Positions 8,885 through 17,473 of a DNA stretch of 64,000 nt are shown here, piece after piece. The stretch comes from Bacillota bacterium (lineage in GTDB: Bacteria > Bacillota > Bacilli > Paenibacillales > UBA4045), in NCBI GenBank assembly GCA_023441055.1, contig JAEZQY010000057.1:1-64000 (forward strand), written 5' to 3'. Position 1 is the stretch's first letter. Each line of letters begins with the position of its first letter. The notes under the pieces are model-generated. The model searched no databases and was not told the DNA's origin. It was given only the letters and a program-made list of their open reading frames with translations. Both the position numbers and the translations under genes were made by a program.

Positions 8885-8913
8885 TGCGGTACCGCAAGAC
8901 ATCAACCAGTATA
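8885..8913 (-). promoter_or_regulatory. Promoter region and 12-bp palindrome upstream of the NlpC/P60 gene
   Basis: On the minus strand an extended -10 (TGTTATACT; the TATACT hexamer is at 8913-8908) lies 66 bp before the start codon. Between it and the gene is the perfect palindrome TGCGGTACCGCA (8885-8896). At 8862-8878, nearer the gene, is TGTTAA-N5-TGTACT, one base short of the WalR box TGTWAH-N5-TGTWAH known for cell-wall hydrolase genes in Bacillus. Regulator assignments are inference. Confidence 0.35.
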
Positions 8914-9084
8914 ACAGAGCAAAGAGTAACAGAATTTACCGGGAATGCTTTCACGCCTTGATCTATTACGATTTAGAGCATTTTATTAAAAAAAGATGAG
9001 AAATCTCTTATACAAAAACATTGACAAGCACAAAATCGCAGTAAACTATAAAATATATATAGACACATTATGTATCACTTGTAT

Positions 9085-9090
9085 TATAAT
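9085..9090 (+). promoter_or_regulatory. Consensus -10 for the DUF4870 gene
   Basis: TATAAT at 9085-9090 lies in a very AT-rich stretch (about 8990-9120) that otherwise holds no gene. A possible -35, TAGACA (9060-9065), is 19 bp away, and a separate TTGACA lies at 9021-9026. Which pair is used cannot be decided by eye. Confidence 0.4.
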
Positions 9091-9135
9091 AAATAATGAT
9101 AACGCAATTATTGGAGATATTAAGGAGGATCATGA

Positions 9136-9501
9136 ATGACTGAACCGCAATTGGATGGGAACAAGCCGAAGTCTTCAACTGGCTTGGATGAGAATCTAGC
9201 AGGACTGTTATGCTACCTCGCTGGATTCATTACCGGAATCATTTTCTTGATTCTGGAGAAGAACAATAAAACTGTAAGGTTCCACGCGATGCAGTCCATC
9301 ATTGTCTTCGGCGGTCTATTCATACTGAATATTGTACTGGGCTGGGTGCCGATTATCGGGTTCCTTGCTGGATTACTCATTCCGATCTTAACGCTTGTGC
9401 TATGGATTGTTCTGATGGTTAAAGCTTATCAGGGTCAGAAGTTTAAATTACCTGTAGTTGGCGATATCGCTGAGAAGCAGGTTGATCAGATGAAGATCTA
9501 G
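9136..9501 (+). CDS. DUF4870-family small membrane protein
   Basis: A 121-residue membrane protein with about three hydrophobic segments (near residues 24-40, 52-71 and 75-97). It has the family pattern: a GLLCYLAGFITGIIFLILE helix, then NKTVRFHAMQSII, then a glycine-rich helix pair. This Tic20-like/DUF4870 group has no assigned biochemical role. AGGAGG lies 7 nt before the ATG. It is a single gene with its own promoter and a compact terminator. Confidence 0.85.
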   Translation: MTEPQLDGNKPKSSTGLDENLAGLLCYLAGFITGIIFLILEKNNKTVRFHAMQSIIVFGGLFILNIVLGWVPIIGFLAGLLIPILTLVLWIVLMVKAYQGQKFKLPVVGDIAEKQVDQMKI

Positions 9502-9511
9502 CTTAAGTAGG

Positions 9512-9536
9512 CCCGCATGACGATGCGGGTCTTATA
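9512..9536 (+). terminator. Terminator after the DUF4870 gene
   Basis: CCCGCAT (9512-9518) and ATGCGGG (9523-9529) form a 7-bp stem with a GACG loop, followed by TCTTAT. Confidence 0.6.
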
Positions 9537-9543
9537 ATTGAAA

Positions 9544-9601
9544 CATGAACAAGAAGACAGTACAGTTGCACATCGCGCACTGTACTGCCTTCTCGTTCAT
9601 G
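9544..9601 (-). terminator. Long-stem terminator for the VOC-family gene
   Basis: A 23-bp stem (9544-9566 with 9579-9601) around a 12-nt loop. Two positions mismatch as plus-strand RNA (A-C) but become G-U pairs in minus-strand RNA, where a TTTC run also follows. Both facts assign it to the minus-strand gene ending at 9640. Confidence 0.75.
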
Positions 9602-9639
9602 CGAGTATGAATTGGCGATCGTCAGCGAGCTGAAACCAG

Positions 9640-10047
9640 CTATGCTTCGTGGCTGAACTGCCACTGAATGCCGAACTTATCGGTCACACTTCCATAGCAC
9701 TTCGACCAAGGGGTTTCCATCAGGTCCATTATGACATTGCCGTCCAGCTTCAGCTTCTGAAAGGCGCTGCGAATAGCGGTTTCATCGTCGCTAACGTAGG
9801 CTAGTGTGATATTATTGCCTTGCTGGTACGGTTGACCTGGGAAGTTGTCCGAGAACATCAAGCGACTGCCAGCGATGATCAGCTGCGTGTGCATGATTAA
9901 ATGCTCAGCTCCTGGCGGCAGCTCACCTGGTGCATGTGTGGTGCCGAAGGTCATAAAGTTCGGCTCCTCCGTTTCGAATACTTCCGCATAGTATTTCGCA
10001 ACTTCACGGGTATTGCCATCGAATATCAAGTAAGCATTCAGAGACAT
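9640..10047 (-). CDS. VOC-superfamily protein, PhnB/glyoxalase-like
   Basis: A 135-residue protein of the vicinal-oxygen-chelate fold (PhnB-like / 3-demethylubiquinone methyltransferase-like group). The pattern SLNAYLIFDGNTREVAKYYAEVFET near the N-terminus and YGSVTDKFGIQWQF near the C-terminus is characteristic. Members often have no known substrate. ATG at 10047 is preceded by GGAG with 8 nt spacing; a GTG three codons upstream overlaps that site and was rejected. It is monocistronic, with a strong terminator, and divergent from the GGDEF gene. Confidence 0.85.
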   Translation of the reverse strand: MSLNAYLIFDGNTREVAKYYAEVFETEEPNFMTFGTTHAPGELPPGAEHLIMHTQLIIAGSRLMFSDNFPGQPYQQGNNITLAYVSDDETAIRSAFQKLKLDGNVIMDLMETPWSKCYGSVTDKFGIQWQFSHEA

Positions 10048-10169
10048 AGTAATCACTCCTTAGTCAATTTTGGTGTGGACAACCCAATCGTAACCTATTT
10101 TTATTCGGAAATAAATGTCCCGTACGCATAACGTTAGATTATTGTGTATGAATGTAAGGAAAGAAGTGT

Positions 10170-11753
10170 ATGAACTTGACGATCGTAACAGCTGTCATGC
10201 CATTATTCACCCATTTTACTCCAATCCTATATTTTGTATACATGATGATGGATGTGTTACTGCGTAATCGCAGGAGCATCGAGCATCGACTGGCGTTCGG
10301 AATTATTGCATGCTGTATGCTGATGTTCATCGAGGAATTCATACGCCATTACTTGCCGATCTCATACAGTCCGCTGATCACAGCGGCATGGTTCAGCACG
10401 GCTGGAATTACGATTACAGGCTTCGGTCTGCATCTGTTCATTAGGCTCGCGCGGTTACACTATCGGATGCCCAGATATTTGTTCCCCTATCTCTGTTATC
10501 TGCCAACCGTAATCGTCCTACTGAATCTCTTCTTCAACGATCAGATGGTGTCCGGCGGCGCCTTCCAGGAGATAGGCATATGGAAGCAGCCCGTCTATAA
10601 CACCGCGTACTATGCGGCTATGATCGGCAGCAATGTGTTCAACATCCTGTACATAACGATTCTTCTATATGGCAAGAAGCATGCGGATACAGATGAGTTG
10701 AAGGATATTTATAACCTGCTGATGCTGGGTGTGTTGTCCACACTGGCGTTCAATATGGGGGTTGGATTAATTGACTTCCAAGGCTATCTGCCGCCTTATC
10801 CCTATATCTACGGCACGATTGTCTGGTGTATACTGCTGCGGCATACGATGTTGAAGTATGATTTCCTCAATCATACGGATAAGCGCTATGAGAAGCTGTT
10901 TAATCTAAACCCGGCAGCTATTCTGCTGATTGATGTTCATGGTCAGGTGAAGGAAGCTAACCCTAGCGCCAAGCAATTATTCCGTAATTCATATCTGGAG
11001 CACACGAACATTTATGCTGAACTTGATGAGTCATTGATGATGCGTATTAACGACCGTGAGGAAATTCGCAATTGTGAGATGTCCATTATCAGAGGGGATC
11101 AGAAAATGGATGTCGTCGTTGACGGTGATTTCGTTATGGTGGAGAATGAGCCGCATATGATCTTGATTGTAAGAGATGTAACCACAGAGAAGATGAACCA
11201 GCGTGAGATTACGTTCCTGGCCTATCATGACGCGTTGACTCGTCTGCCCAATCGCAGGAGCTTCCTGGAGAAGCTGGACATGGCGATTCAGGAGGCTCGC
11301 GAGCGGCGGCAGAAGCTGGCTGTCATCTTGTTCGACGTGGACTACTTCAAGGGAATTAACGACAAATTCGGACACTTCACAGGCGACCAAGCCCTGCTGC
11401 TCCTCGCTGATCAGCTTCGCAGCGTCATTCAGCCAGGCAGTGGTATGGCGGCCAGATTGGGCGGAGATGAATTTATCTTCTATCTTCATCCAGTCGCTTC
11501 GATATCGCATGTTGAAGCGGTTATCAGAAAGCTTCAGGATGCGCTGGAGGAAGCAACGATGCTGGTCGGAGAAGATCGGCTGTCCGTACGCATCAGTCTG
11601 GGAGCCAGCATCTATCCTGACAATGGTACAGACGCGGATACCTTGCTCAGCAATGCCGATAAGGCACTGTATTATGTGAAGCGCAATGGGCGAAACCATT
11701 ATGTCTTCCTGTCGCAGGTTGAACATAACATTGAGGACAGCAGCGCTTTGTAG
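10170..11753 (+). CDS. Membrane diguanylate cyclase with PAS domain
   Basis: A 527-residue protein that probably makes cyclic-di-GMP. The N-terminal ~220 residues form about six to seven membrane helices of the sensor type seen in Firmicute kinases (helices in pairs, no periplasmic domain). A PAS domain follows (about 240-340, beginning YEKLFNLNPAAILLIDVHG), then a GGDEF domain (about 350-515). The catalytic loop RLGGDEFIF near residue 430 is intact, and FDVDYFKGIND carries the metal/GTP residues. No RxxD inhibitory site precedes the loop, so product inhibition at that site is unlikely. No EAL domain. AAGGAAAG precedes the ATG. Confidence 0.9.
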   Translation: MNLTIVTAVMPLFTHFTPILYFVYMMMDVLLRNRRSIEHRLAFGIIACCMLMFIEEFIRHYLPISYSPLITAAWFSTAGITITGFGLHLFIRLARLHYRMPRYLFPYLCYLPTVIVLLNLFFNDQMVSGGAFQEIGIWKQPVYNTAYYAAMIGSNVFNILYITILLYGKKHADTDELKDIYNLLMLGVLSTLAFNMGVGLIDFQGYLPPYPYIYGTIVWCILLRHTMLKYDFLNHTDKRYEKLFNLNPAAILLIDVHGQVKEANPSAKQLFRNSYLEHTNIYAELDESLMMRINDREEIRNCEMSIIRGDQKMDVVVDGDFVMVENEPHMILIVRDVTTEKMNQREITFLAYHDALTRLPNRRSFLEKLDMAIQEARERRQKLAVILFDVDYFKGINDKFGHFTGDQALLLLADQLRSVIQPGSGMAARLGGDEFIFYLHPVASISHVEAVIRKLQDALEEATMLVGEDRLSVRISLGASIYPDNGTDADTLLSNADKALYYVKRNGRNHYVFLSQVEHNIEDSSAL

Positions 11754-11883
11754 CGTGGTTCGGTACCGGATACAGATGTGAGCAGGACAGAGGTCGGGAA
11801 GCACTGGTGGGATCGCTGTATGCATCTCTCCGTCCACCGCGCTTGGCTGCCGAATACAGTATGTACAAGATTGGAGAACTGGT

Positions 11884-12870
11884 ATGAAGCGTGTCAGCTT
11901 GTTAGCGGGCATTGGTATCATGTTGGTGGTTATCATTGCTATTCAGTTTATTAAACAGCCTGCTGAGTTGCAGCAGGTGCAGGATGGACCAGATATAGAG
12001 TCAGGTGTGCAAGATATAGCAGTGCAGGATGGGCCGGATGTACAAGAGGGGCAAGCGGGGTCAGAGGTATATGAAGAGCATTCTGAATCAGTCTTACATG
12101 AGGAAGTACCAGGTGATCATGCTGAGCCTGCCCCTCAATTAGCCGCGCAGGGCGATCTAACGGGGGATGGGGAGCCAGAATCCGTATGGGTCGAATATGT
12201 AGCCGGTGCGCATACGACGCTCAGCACATTCAAGATCACCGATCAGAATGGCGATAGGCTGGGTGAGGCGATTGAGATGCCGAATGCAGAACGAGTTGAT
12301 ATTATTGATCGCAAGCTATCTATTACTGGCGGCATAATCGGCTCTGCAGGTGCCGGCCCCTGGCAGAGAGCCTATACGGACAGCTATACAGTGGATGGTG
12401 AGCTGATTAAACGTGTCGATCGTGTATTCGCCGAATCTCCAACCGCTTATCATCACTTGTTAGATGGCTTGTGGGCAGAGGCACATGGACAAGTCGAGCG
12501 TGCCTTGCAGTCTTATCTGGACGCTGCCTCACACTATGAAGATTCCTATGAAGCCTATGCATTCGAATATAATGGCGAGTGGGTAGAGGGTGGCGAGCAG
12601 CCGGAGTGGGAAGCTGACTTCGAACTTGTCATTCAGCAGTTCGCGGAGATGAGACGTCGATTACTGCAGGAGTTGATTGGGCATAGCACAGCAGTTACAG
12701 CAAATATAGCAGCTACAACAGAAACTATAGCGGCAGCGTGCTCTGTTGCCAAGCAGGACTCCGGCTATGGGGACGATTGGCTCCCATACCTGAATGCGCC
12801 TGCTGGTTACATGAATTATAAGTGGACGTCCGATACGATATGTCATGGGATTGACCAGTTAGAGCTATAG
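11884..12870 (+). CDS. Membrane-anchored hypothetical protein
   Basis: I do not recognise this 328-residue protein. Residues 1-22 form a single hydrophobic anchor (MKRVSLLAGIGIMLVVIIAI), followed by an acidic, Gln-rich low-complexity stalk to about residue 85 with repeats of the type QDGPD. A domain beginning AAQGDLTGDGEPESVWVEY resembles the beta-propeller/VCBS-like 'GDxxGDG' strand seen in exported proteins. The C-terminal part (190-328) is helical and contains two cysteines. A GGAG site lies before the ATG. It follows the GGDEF gene by 130 bp with no obvious terminator between, so co-transcription is possible. The open frame, with its signal and ribosome binding site, is convincing; the function is unknown. 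Confidence 0.7.
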   Translation: MKRVSLLAGIGIMLVVIIAIQFIKQPAELQQVQDGPDIESGVQDIAVQDGPDVQEGQAGSEVYEEHSESVLHEEVPGDHAEPAPQLAAQGDLTGDGEPESVWVEYVAGAHTTLSTFKITDQNGDRLGEAIEMPNAERVDIIDRKLSITGGIIGSAGAGPWQRAYTDSYTVDGELIKRVDRVFAESPTAYHHLLDGLWAEAHGQVERALQSYLDAASHYEDSYEAYAFEYNGEWVEGGEQPEWEADFELVIQQFAEMRRRLLQELIGHSTAVTANIAATTETIAAACSVAKQDSGYGDDWLPYLNAPAGYMNYKWTSDTICHGIDQLEL

Positions 12871-12880
12871 ATGCATTACA

Positions 12881-13175
12881 TTCATCATATTCGTACCATA
12901 GCACCTGTTAAACAACAATATACTAAAAAATTTCATCATATTCGTACCACAGCACCTGTTAAAGCAACAATATACTAAAAAAGTTCATTATATTCGTACC
13001 ATAGCACCTGTAAAGCAGAAATATACTAAAAAATTTCATCATATTCGTACCATAGCACCTGTTAAAGCAACAATATACTAAAAAATTTCATCATATTCGT
13101 ACCACAGCAACAGTCAAAGCAGAAATATACTAAAAAATTTCATCATATTCACACCAAGCACCAGTCAAAGCAGAG
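12881..13175. repeat. Tandem direct repeat, six copies of 51/52 bp
   Basis: Copies begin at 12881, 12932, 12984, 13035, 13087 and 13139; the last is partial and decayed. The unit contains TTCATCATATTCGTACC, then AGCACCTG, then AAAGCA, then ATATACTAAAAAA. Spacings alternate 51 and 52 bp, so no reading frame is kept. There are no unique spacers, which excludes CRISPR. The array fills the gap between two convergent genes, just upstream of a bidirectional terminator. Its role is unknown; it is AT-rich and would be variable in copy number. Confidence 0.92.
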
Positions 13176-13180
13176 AAAAG

Positions 13181-13219
13181 GCCGCCGATTGCTCAAACTG
13201 AGCGAATTGGCGGCTATTT
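13181..13219. terminator. Bidirectional terminator between the hypothetical and GH18 genes
   Basis: GCCGCC (13181-13186) pairs with GGCGGC (13209-13214); inside, GATT/AATT and GCTCA/TGAGC extend the stem around an AAC loop. TATTTA follows on the plus strand and CTTTTC on the minus strand, so both converging genes can use it. Confidence 0.75.
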
Positions 13220-13241
13220 ATAATAGGGTGTAAGTTTGTTC

Positions 13242-15161
13242 TTACTTGTGCTTCAGCAGCGTCTCCCAGATGGCGGAGTATTCATGACCCATGCGCCAAG
13301 CAGCGACACCTGCAAGATCATACTTCTTGGCAATGTCTAACCGAGCTGCAATCGTGCTGTCATCCTCTAGCCAGAATACGCGTGTGAAGCCATCCTCCTC
13401 ATAGGTGATCTTATACTGCTTGAATGCTTCATCCCAAACCTTGGTATGCTTCTTGGTTGCCAGCAGCTCAGGGATATTGCGCATCACCAGCGCGCGGTTC
13501 CCCACGAGCTTGCCCTGTGCGTCCAGCTTCCAATCCCGTACATAGAAGGGGATGCCCAGAATCAGCTTGTCGCGCGGAATGCCGTATGATAAGAATTCGA
13601 CAACGCCTTCCTCGGTCCATTGCAGACCGGCAACAGAGCCCGGCTCTGTGCTGCCGGAATAATACTGATCGTAAGTCATCGTGATGATGTAGTCGACGAT
13701 GTTCGCCAGCTTCTCATGATCGAACGCGGTGAGATGATTCCATCTTACGCTGCCGCGCGGCAGGTCGATGGATACCGTCAGCTGCTTGGCATGAGCTGCA
13801 TCCGTCAGGTTGCGGACGAACGTTGTGAATGCGTCACGATCCTTGCCGGACAGCGATTCGAAGTCTAGATTGATCCCCTTGACGCCCAGTTTGGCACTCT
13901 TGTCGACAAGCGCAGTAATAAACTTGGTCTGCGCCTTCGTATTACTTAGGAATGAGCTGGTTAGTGTGGAATCAAATTGATTATGTACGAGCGGGTGCAC
14001 CTCATACTTCTGCGACTTGAGCCAATCAACGGTCGCTTGGTCAGAGGTGTCCTTGAGCGTACCGTCCGCACTCTGGAGCTCGAACCAGGTTGGCGAGACG
14101 ACATCTAGTCCCATCGTACCGGACACATGGCCGCGAATCGTGGTCGGATTAGAGGAGCCATTCCAGGACCAGAATTGAAGCGTACGCTTATTGTCCCACA
14201 GCACCTCGTTATGCAAGGTAATGACCGATGCGTTGCTGTACCCTGTTGCATAGGCGACCGCATCCGTGATGGACTTGAACTCGTTAATCAGCTTATCGTT
14301 CTGAAACACTTGATAATAAGGATAATTGCTCCAGATCGTTCGATTCTTCCATGTGATCGTGGCATGAGCCCATTTCTTCGCGTAGGCGATAGCATCATTC
14401 AGGTTTGTATAGCCTTGCAGCGCCTTATTGTTCTGTAAGACCACATACGGGCGTGTATTGCTGTACACTTCCTTCTTGGTGAGCGTGTTCACGATAATGG
14501 CATTATCGATGTCACGCGCCTTGGCAACTGCATCCTCTAGATAAGCGAACTTCCACTCCTCTAGCGTGATGCCGTCCACGTGAATTTGATAGACCGGATT
14601 GCCGGCGCGCAGCGTCTCCTTACGCTCAGCTGTCAGGTTGTCCCAAACCCATTCATTGGTGGACAGGTCGATCACATGAACGTTCGCCCACTTCTTGGCT
14701 TCCTTCTGCGCGGACGCCAGATCTGGGAAGATCCATTCCGGCAGCGAGATATCGCCTTGCTGCAGCTTGAATTGCGAGAGGCTCGTGGCGTAGCTGCTCC
14801 ATACCCAGCCGTCGCTGTTCAGATCACGAATACTGCTATTGGCGTATTGTTTAGCCACCTTCTCCGCTTCAGCCAATGTTGCGAACTGCCATTCAGGTAA
14901 GCTGACATCATATTGATAGACACGGTACTTCGGTAGATTGTCCCACACCCAAGCGCGATTGGAAATTTGTTCAATGTGGCTGTTCCTGAGCTTCTTCCCA
15001 TCGGCAATAGCCTGGTTCAGTGAGGTGTACTCCTTCATAATGCGGTTCTCTTCGAATAATCTGTACTTGGTAGTCAGATCAGCGGCGCTGGCTGCTTCCG
15101 GCATAATGAATGTGAGCAATAATACGCCGGCTAGCAGGAAGGCCATGATGCGTTTCGACAA
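13242..15161 (-). CDS. Exported GH18 glycoside hydrolase with six N-terminal repeats
   Basis: A 639-residue secreted protein. The signal peptide ends ASA-AD near residue 27. Six repeats of about 45-50 residues follow (roughly 33-323), each with a hydrophobic strand, a Glu-Trp or Tyr pair, AxxxA helices and a closing WVWDN or similar. The C-terminal third is a GH18 barrel with catalytic motif GINLDFE (Glu435), DYIITMTYDQ and AAWRMGHE, close to spore-cortex lytic and spore-wall GH18 proteins such as YaaH/SleL. TTG at 15161 is chosen because GGAGAG precedes it by about 7 nt. Role: probably wall or cortex glycan hydrolysis, the repeats serving as a binding region (inference). Confidence 0.85.
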   Translation of the reverse strand: MSKRIMAFLLAGVLLLTFIMPEAASAADLTTKYRLFEENRIMKEYTSLNQAIADGKKLRNSHIEQISNRAWVWDNLPKYRVYQYDVSLPEWQFATLAEAEKVAKQYANSSIRDLNSDGWVWSSYATSLSQFKLQQGDISLPEWIFPDLASAQKEAKKWANVHVIDLSTNEWVWDNLTAERKETLRAGNPVYQIHVDGITLEEWKFAYLEDAVAKARDIDNAIIVNTLTKKEVYSNTRPYVVLQNNKALQGYTNLNDAIAYAKKWAHATITWKNRTIWSNYPYYQVFQNDKLINEFKSITDAVAYATGYSNASVITLHNEVLWDNKRTLQFWSWNGSSNPTTIRGHVSGTMGLDVVSPTWFELQSADGTLKDTSDQATVDWLKSQKYEVHPLVHNQFDSTLTSSFLSNTKAQTKFITALVDKSAKLGVKGINLDFESLSGKDRDAFTTFVRNLTDAAHAKQLTVSIDLPRGSVRWNHLTAFDHEKLANIVDYIITMTYDQYYSGSTEPGSVAGLQWTEEGVVEFLSYGIPRDKLILGIPFYVRDWKLDAQGKLVGNRALVMRNIPELLATKKHTKVWDEAFKQYKITYEEDGFTRVFWLEDDSTIAARLDIAKKYDLAGVAAWRMGHEYSAIWETLLKHK

Positions 15162-15263
15162 ATTAATCTCTCCTTCTCCCAAATCATCTATGAATCTACT
15201 AAATGTATAGACGAGAAAAAAGAAGATTGGTTGCGATGGAAAAAAAGCACATGTCGAGAACTA

Positions 15264-15272
15264 TGCTATAAT
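15264..15272 (+). promoter_or_regulatory. Extended -10 promoter of the DUF309 gene
   Basis: TGCTATAAT at 15264-15272 is a full extended -10. No good -35 is visible. It lies 45 bp before the start codon. Confidence 0.6.
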
Positions 15273-15316
15273 CAGAATCAATCGAACTAGCGCCAGCAAT
15301 GGTAGAGGAGGCTGTC

Positions 15317-15817
15317 ATGCCGTATTATCCGAATGCTTATATCGCTTATCTGAAGGAGTTTCATCATACAAGGGATTACTTCGAGTGCCACGAGCTGCTG
15401 GAGGAATACTGGAAGGAGCACCCGGACAGCCCGCATCGTACGACCTGGGTCGGGCTGATTCAAGTCGCGGTAGGCTCCTATCATCATCGAAGAGGGAATA
15501 TACTCGGCGCCATCAAGATGCTGTCCAGCGCTGTGAAACAGCTGCGAGCTGAGGATCTGACGCTGCTCGGTATCGATGCCGAGCGGTTCATGATGCTGCT
15601 TGATTCGCGCATCGTACAGCTGCGGCAACAACCGGATCAACCGTTCATCGATCTGAACATACCGGTCCAAGATGAGCAGCTTCGTCCCTATGCAAAGCCG
15701 ATTCCAGGCTATGCACCTGATGCCTATCTGATCGATAAGCATACATTAAGAGACCGCTCGGATGTTATTGCGGCCCGCGCAGAACAACTCGCGCTCAGGC
15801 ATTCGGCCAAATCGTAA
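15317..15817 (+). CDS. DUF309-family protein
   Basis: A 166-residue protein with the DUF309 signature: the helix TRDYFECHELLEEYWKEHP followed by WVGLIQVAVGSYHHRRGNILGA. The conserved His and Glu residues look like a metal or ligand site, but the family has no known reaction. ATG at 15317 is preceded by GAGGAGG with 5 nt spacing; the ATG six codons upstream contains no usable site. An extended -10 promoter lies just upstream. The neighbouring oxidoreductase starts 77 bp downstream in the same direction. Confidence 0.85.
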   Translation: MPYYPNAYIAYLKEFHHTRDYFECHELLEEYWKEHPDSPHRTTWVGLIQVAVGSYHHRRGNILGAIKMLSSAVKQLRAEDLTLLGIDAERFMMLLDSRIVQLRQQPDQPFIDLNIPVQDEQLRPYAKPIPGYAPDAYLIDKHTLRDRSDVIAARAEQLALRHSAKS

Positions 15818-15894
15818 TCGGCCGACTGCGCATAGCTGGTATCGTCAGGGAACATACTAAGCAGACCATTGTATAGAAGAGAGAGGTCTGTCTA

Positions 15895-17418
15895 ATGAGC
15901 CTGCCGCAATATCCAGAATCGTATTGGCTGCATGCTGCAGCTACCCCTAAATTCGATAAGCTAGAGGAAGATATCACCGTCGACGTCGCGATTGTCGGCG
16001 GCGGGATCAGCGGGATTACCACCGCTTATCTGCTGACAAAGCGCGGACTGAAGGTCGTGTTAGTCGAAGCGGGAACCTTGCTAACAGGGACAACTGGACA
16101 TACAACAGCGAAGATTACTGCCCAGCATGATCTCATCTATGACGAATACATCTCACACTTCGGTAAGGAGCAAGCCAGACTGTATTACGAAGCGAATGAT
16201 GAAGCGCTGCAATTCATCAGGCGACAGGTGCGGGAACTGGGCATAGATTGCAATCTGATCGATCAAGACGCGTATGTGTATACGACCTCGACTGATCAGC
16301 TCGCCAAGCTGGCTGCCGAATTCGCCGCTTATGAGGCACTCGGCATACCAAGCGCCTATGTCGAGCAGACACCGCTGCCGCTATCTGTGAAGGGTGCTGT
16401 CGTCATGAAGGAACAGGCGCAATTTCATCCGGTTTCTTACCTCACACGAATGGTACAAGCGGTCATAGAGCAGGGCGGGCGAATCTTCGAGAATACCGCT
16501 GCGATCAGTGCGGATCACGGACAGCCGTGTACGGTTACCGTGGAAGGCGGACATACGATCAGCTGCGATTACATCGCGACGTGCTCCCATTATCCCTTCT
16601 ATGAAGGGATGGGGTTTTATTTTGCAAGAATGCATCCTGAACGCTCTTATGCACTGGCTGTACAGACCAATACCCCCTATCCCGGAGGCATGTATGTGAA
16701 CGCGGAGGATCCGAAGCGGTCACTGCGATCTATCTCCGCTGGGGACGAGACCTGGGTGCTGCTCGGAGGAGAGAGCCATAAGACCGGGCAAGGCATCTGC
16801 ACGGTAGATCATTATGAAGCATTGCGGGTATTCGGTGAAGACCTATTCGGCATCTCGAAGATTCATTATCGTTGGTCGGCGCAGGATTATATTACACTCG
16901 ACAAGCTTCCGTTCATCGGGCGTACGACCGCGGGCAAGCCGAATATTCTAGTGGCCACCGGATTCAAAAAGTGGGGCATGACGACTGGAACCGCAGCTGC
17001 CATCTTGATCGATAAGCTGATCGCAGGTGAGCAGAGTCCCTATGAGGCGTTGTTCGGACCAACCAGATTTCCCGCGGATCCTAGCTGGAAGTCGGCGATC
17101 ACAGAGAATGCGAATGTGGCGAAGCATCTGATCGCAGGCAAGCTCGAGATGGTGAATCGCAAGCCGGAGGATCTGGGGATTGACGAGGGTGGAGTTGTCA
17201 CGATCAATGGCAAGCGGGCCGGTGCTTATCGTGATGAGGATAATAAGCTGTATATGCTGGATACGACCTGTACGCATATGGGCTGCGAGGTCGAGTGGAA
17301 TACGGGAGAGCGCACATGGGATTGCCCTTGCCATGGCTCCCGCTTCTCCTTCGAGGGTGAAGTACTGGAGGGACCGGCCAAGAAGCCGTTGAAGCGCATA
17401 GAGGATCATGGCGAATAG
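15895..17418 (+). CDS. FAD-dependent oxidoreductase (DAO family) fused to a Rieske domain
   Basis: A 507-residue two-domain flavoprotein. Residues ~28-60 form the FAD-binding Rossmann motif (DVAIVGGGISGITTAYLL), within a D-amino-acid-oxidase-type fold to about residue 385. The C-terminal ~90 residues form a Rieske 2Fe-2S domain with CTHMGC and CPCHGSRF, so both cysteine-histidine pairs are intact. This architecture recurs in Firmicutes; the substrate is unknown. GAGAGG lies 8 nt before the ATG. A perfect 19-bp hairpin separates it from the convergent carbonic anhydrase gene. Confidence 0.9.
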   Translation: MSLPQYPESYWLHAAATPKFDKLEEDITVDVAIVGGGISGITTAYLLTKRGLKVVLVEAGTLLTGTTGHTTAKITAQHDLIYDEYISHFGKEQARLYYEANDEALQFIRRQVRELGIDCNLIDQDAYVYTTSTDQLAKLAAEFAAYEALGIPSAYVEQTPLPLSVKGAVVMKEQAQFHPVSYLTRMVQAVIEQGGRIFENTAAISADHGQPCTVTVEGGHTISCDYIATCSHYPFYEGMGFYFARMHPERSYALAVQTNTPYPGGMYVNAEDPKRSLRSISAGDETWVLLGGESHKTGQGICTVDHYEALRVFGEDLFGISKIHYRWSAQDYITLDKLPFIGRTTAGKPNILVATGFKKWGMTTGTAAAILIDKLIAGEQSPYEALFGPTRFPADPSWKSAITENANVAKHLIAGKLEMVNRKPEDLGIDEGGVVTINGKRAGAYRDEDNKLYMLDTTCTHMGCEVEWNTGERTWDCPCHGSRFSFEGEVLEGPAKKPLKRIEDHGE

Positions 17419-17429
17419 CTCAGTAGATA

Positions 17430-17470
17430 GAATAGAGACAGCTCAATCCATGATTGAGCTGTCTCTATTC
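17430..17470. terminator. Bidirectional hairpin between the Rieske and carbonic anhydrase genes
   Basis: A perfect 19-bp stem (17430-17448 with 17452-17470) closed by a 3-nt loop. There is no long T-tract, but the strength and the position between convergent genes fit a shared terminator. Confidence 0.7.
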
Positions 17471-17473
17471 GAA

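Noticed and set aside
9100..9120. Fur-box-like sequence upstream of the DUF4870 gene
   Set aside because: TGATAACGCAATTATT lacks the required symmetry; too degenerate in an AT-rich context.
11031..11936. 301-residue open frame antisense to the GGDEF gene
   Set aside because: Overlaps conserved PAS/GGDEF coding sequence on the other strand; no start signals.
12881..13175. Possible CRISPR array
   Set aside because: The units abut with no unique spacers and no cas genes are near; it is a simple tandem repeat.
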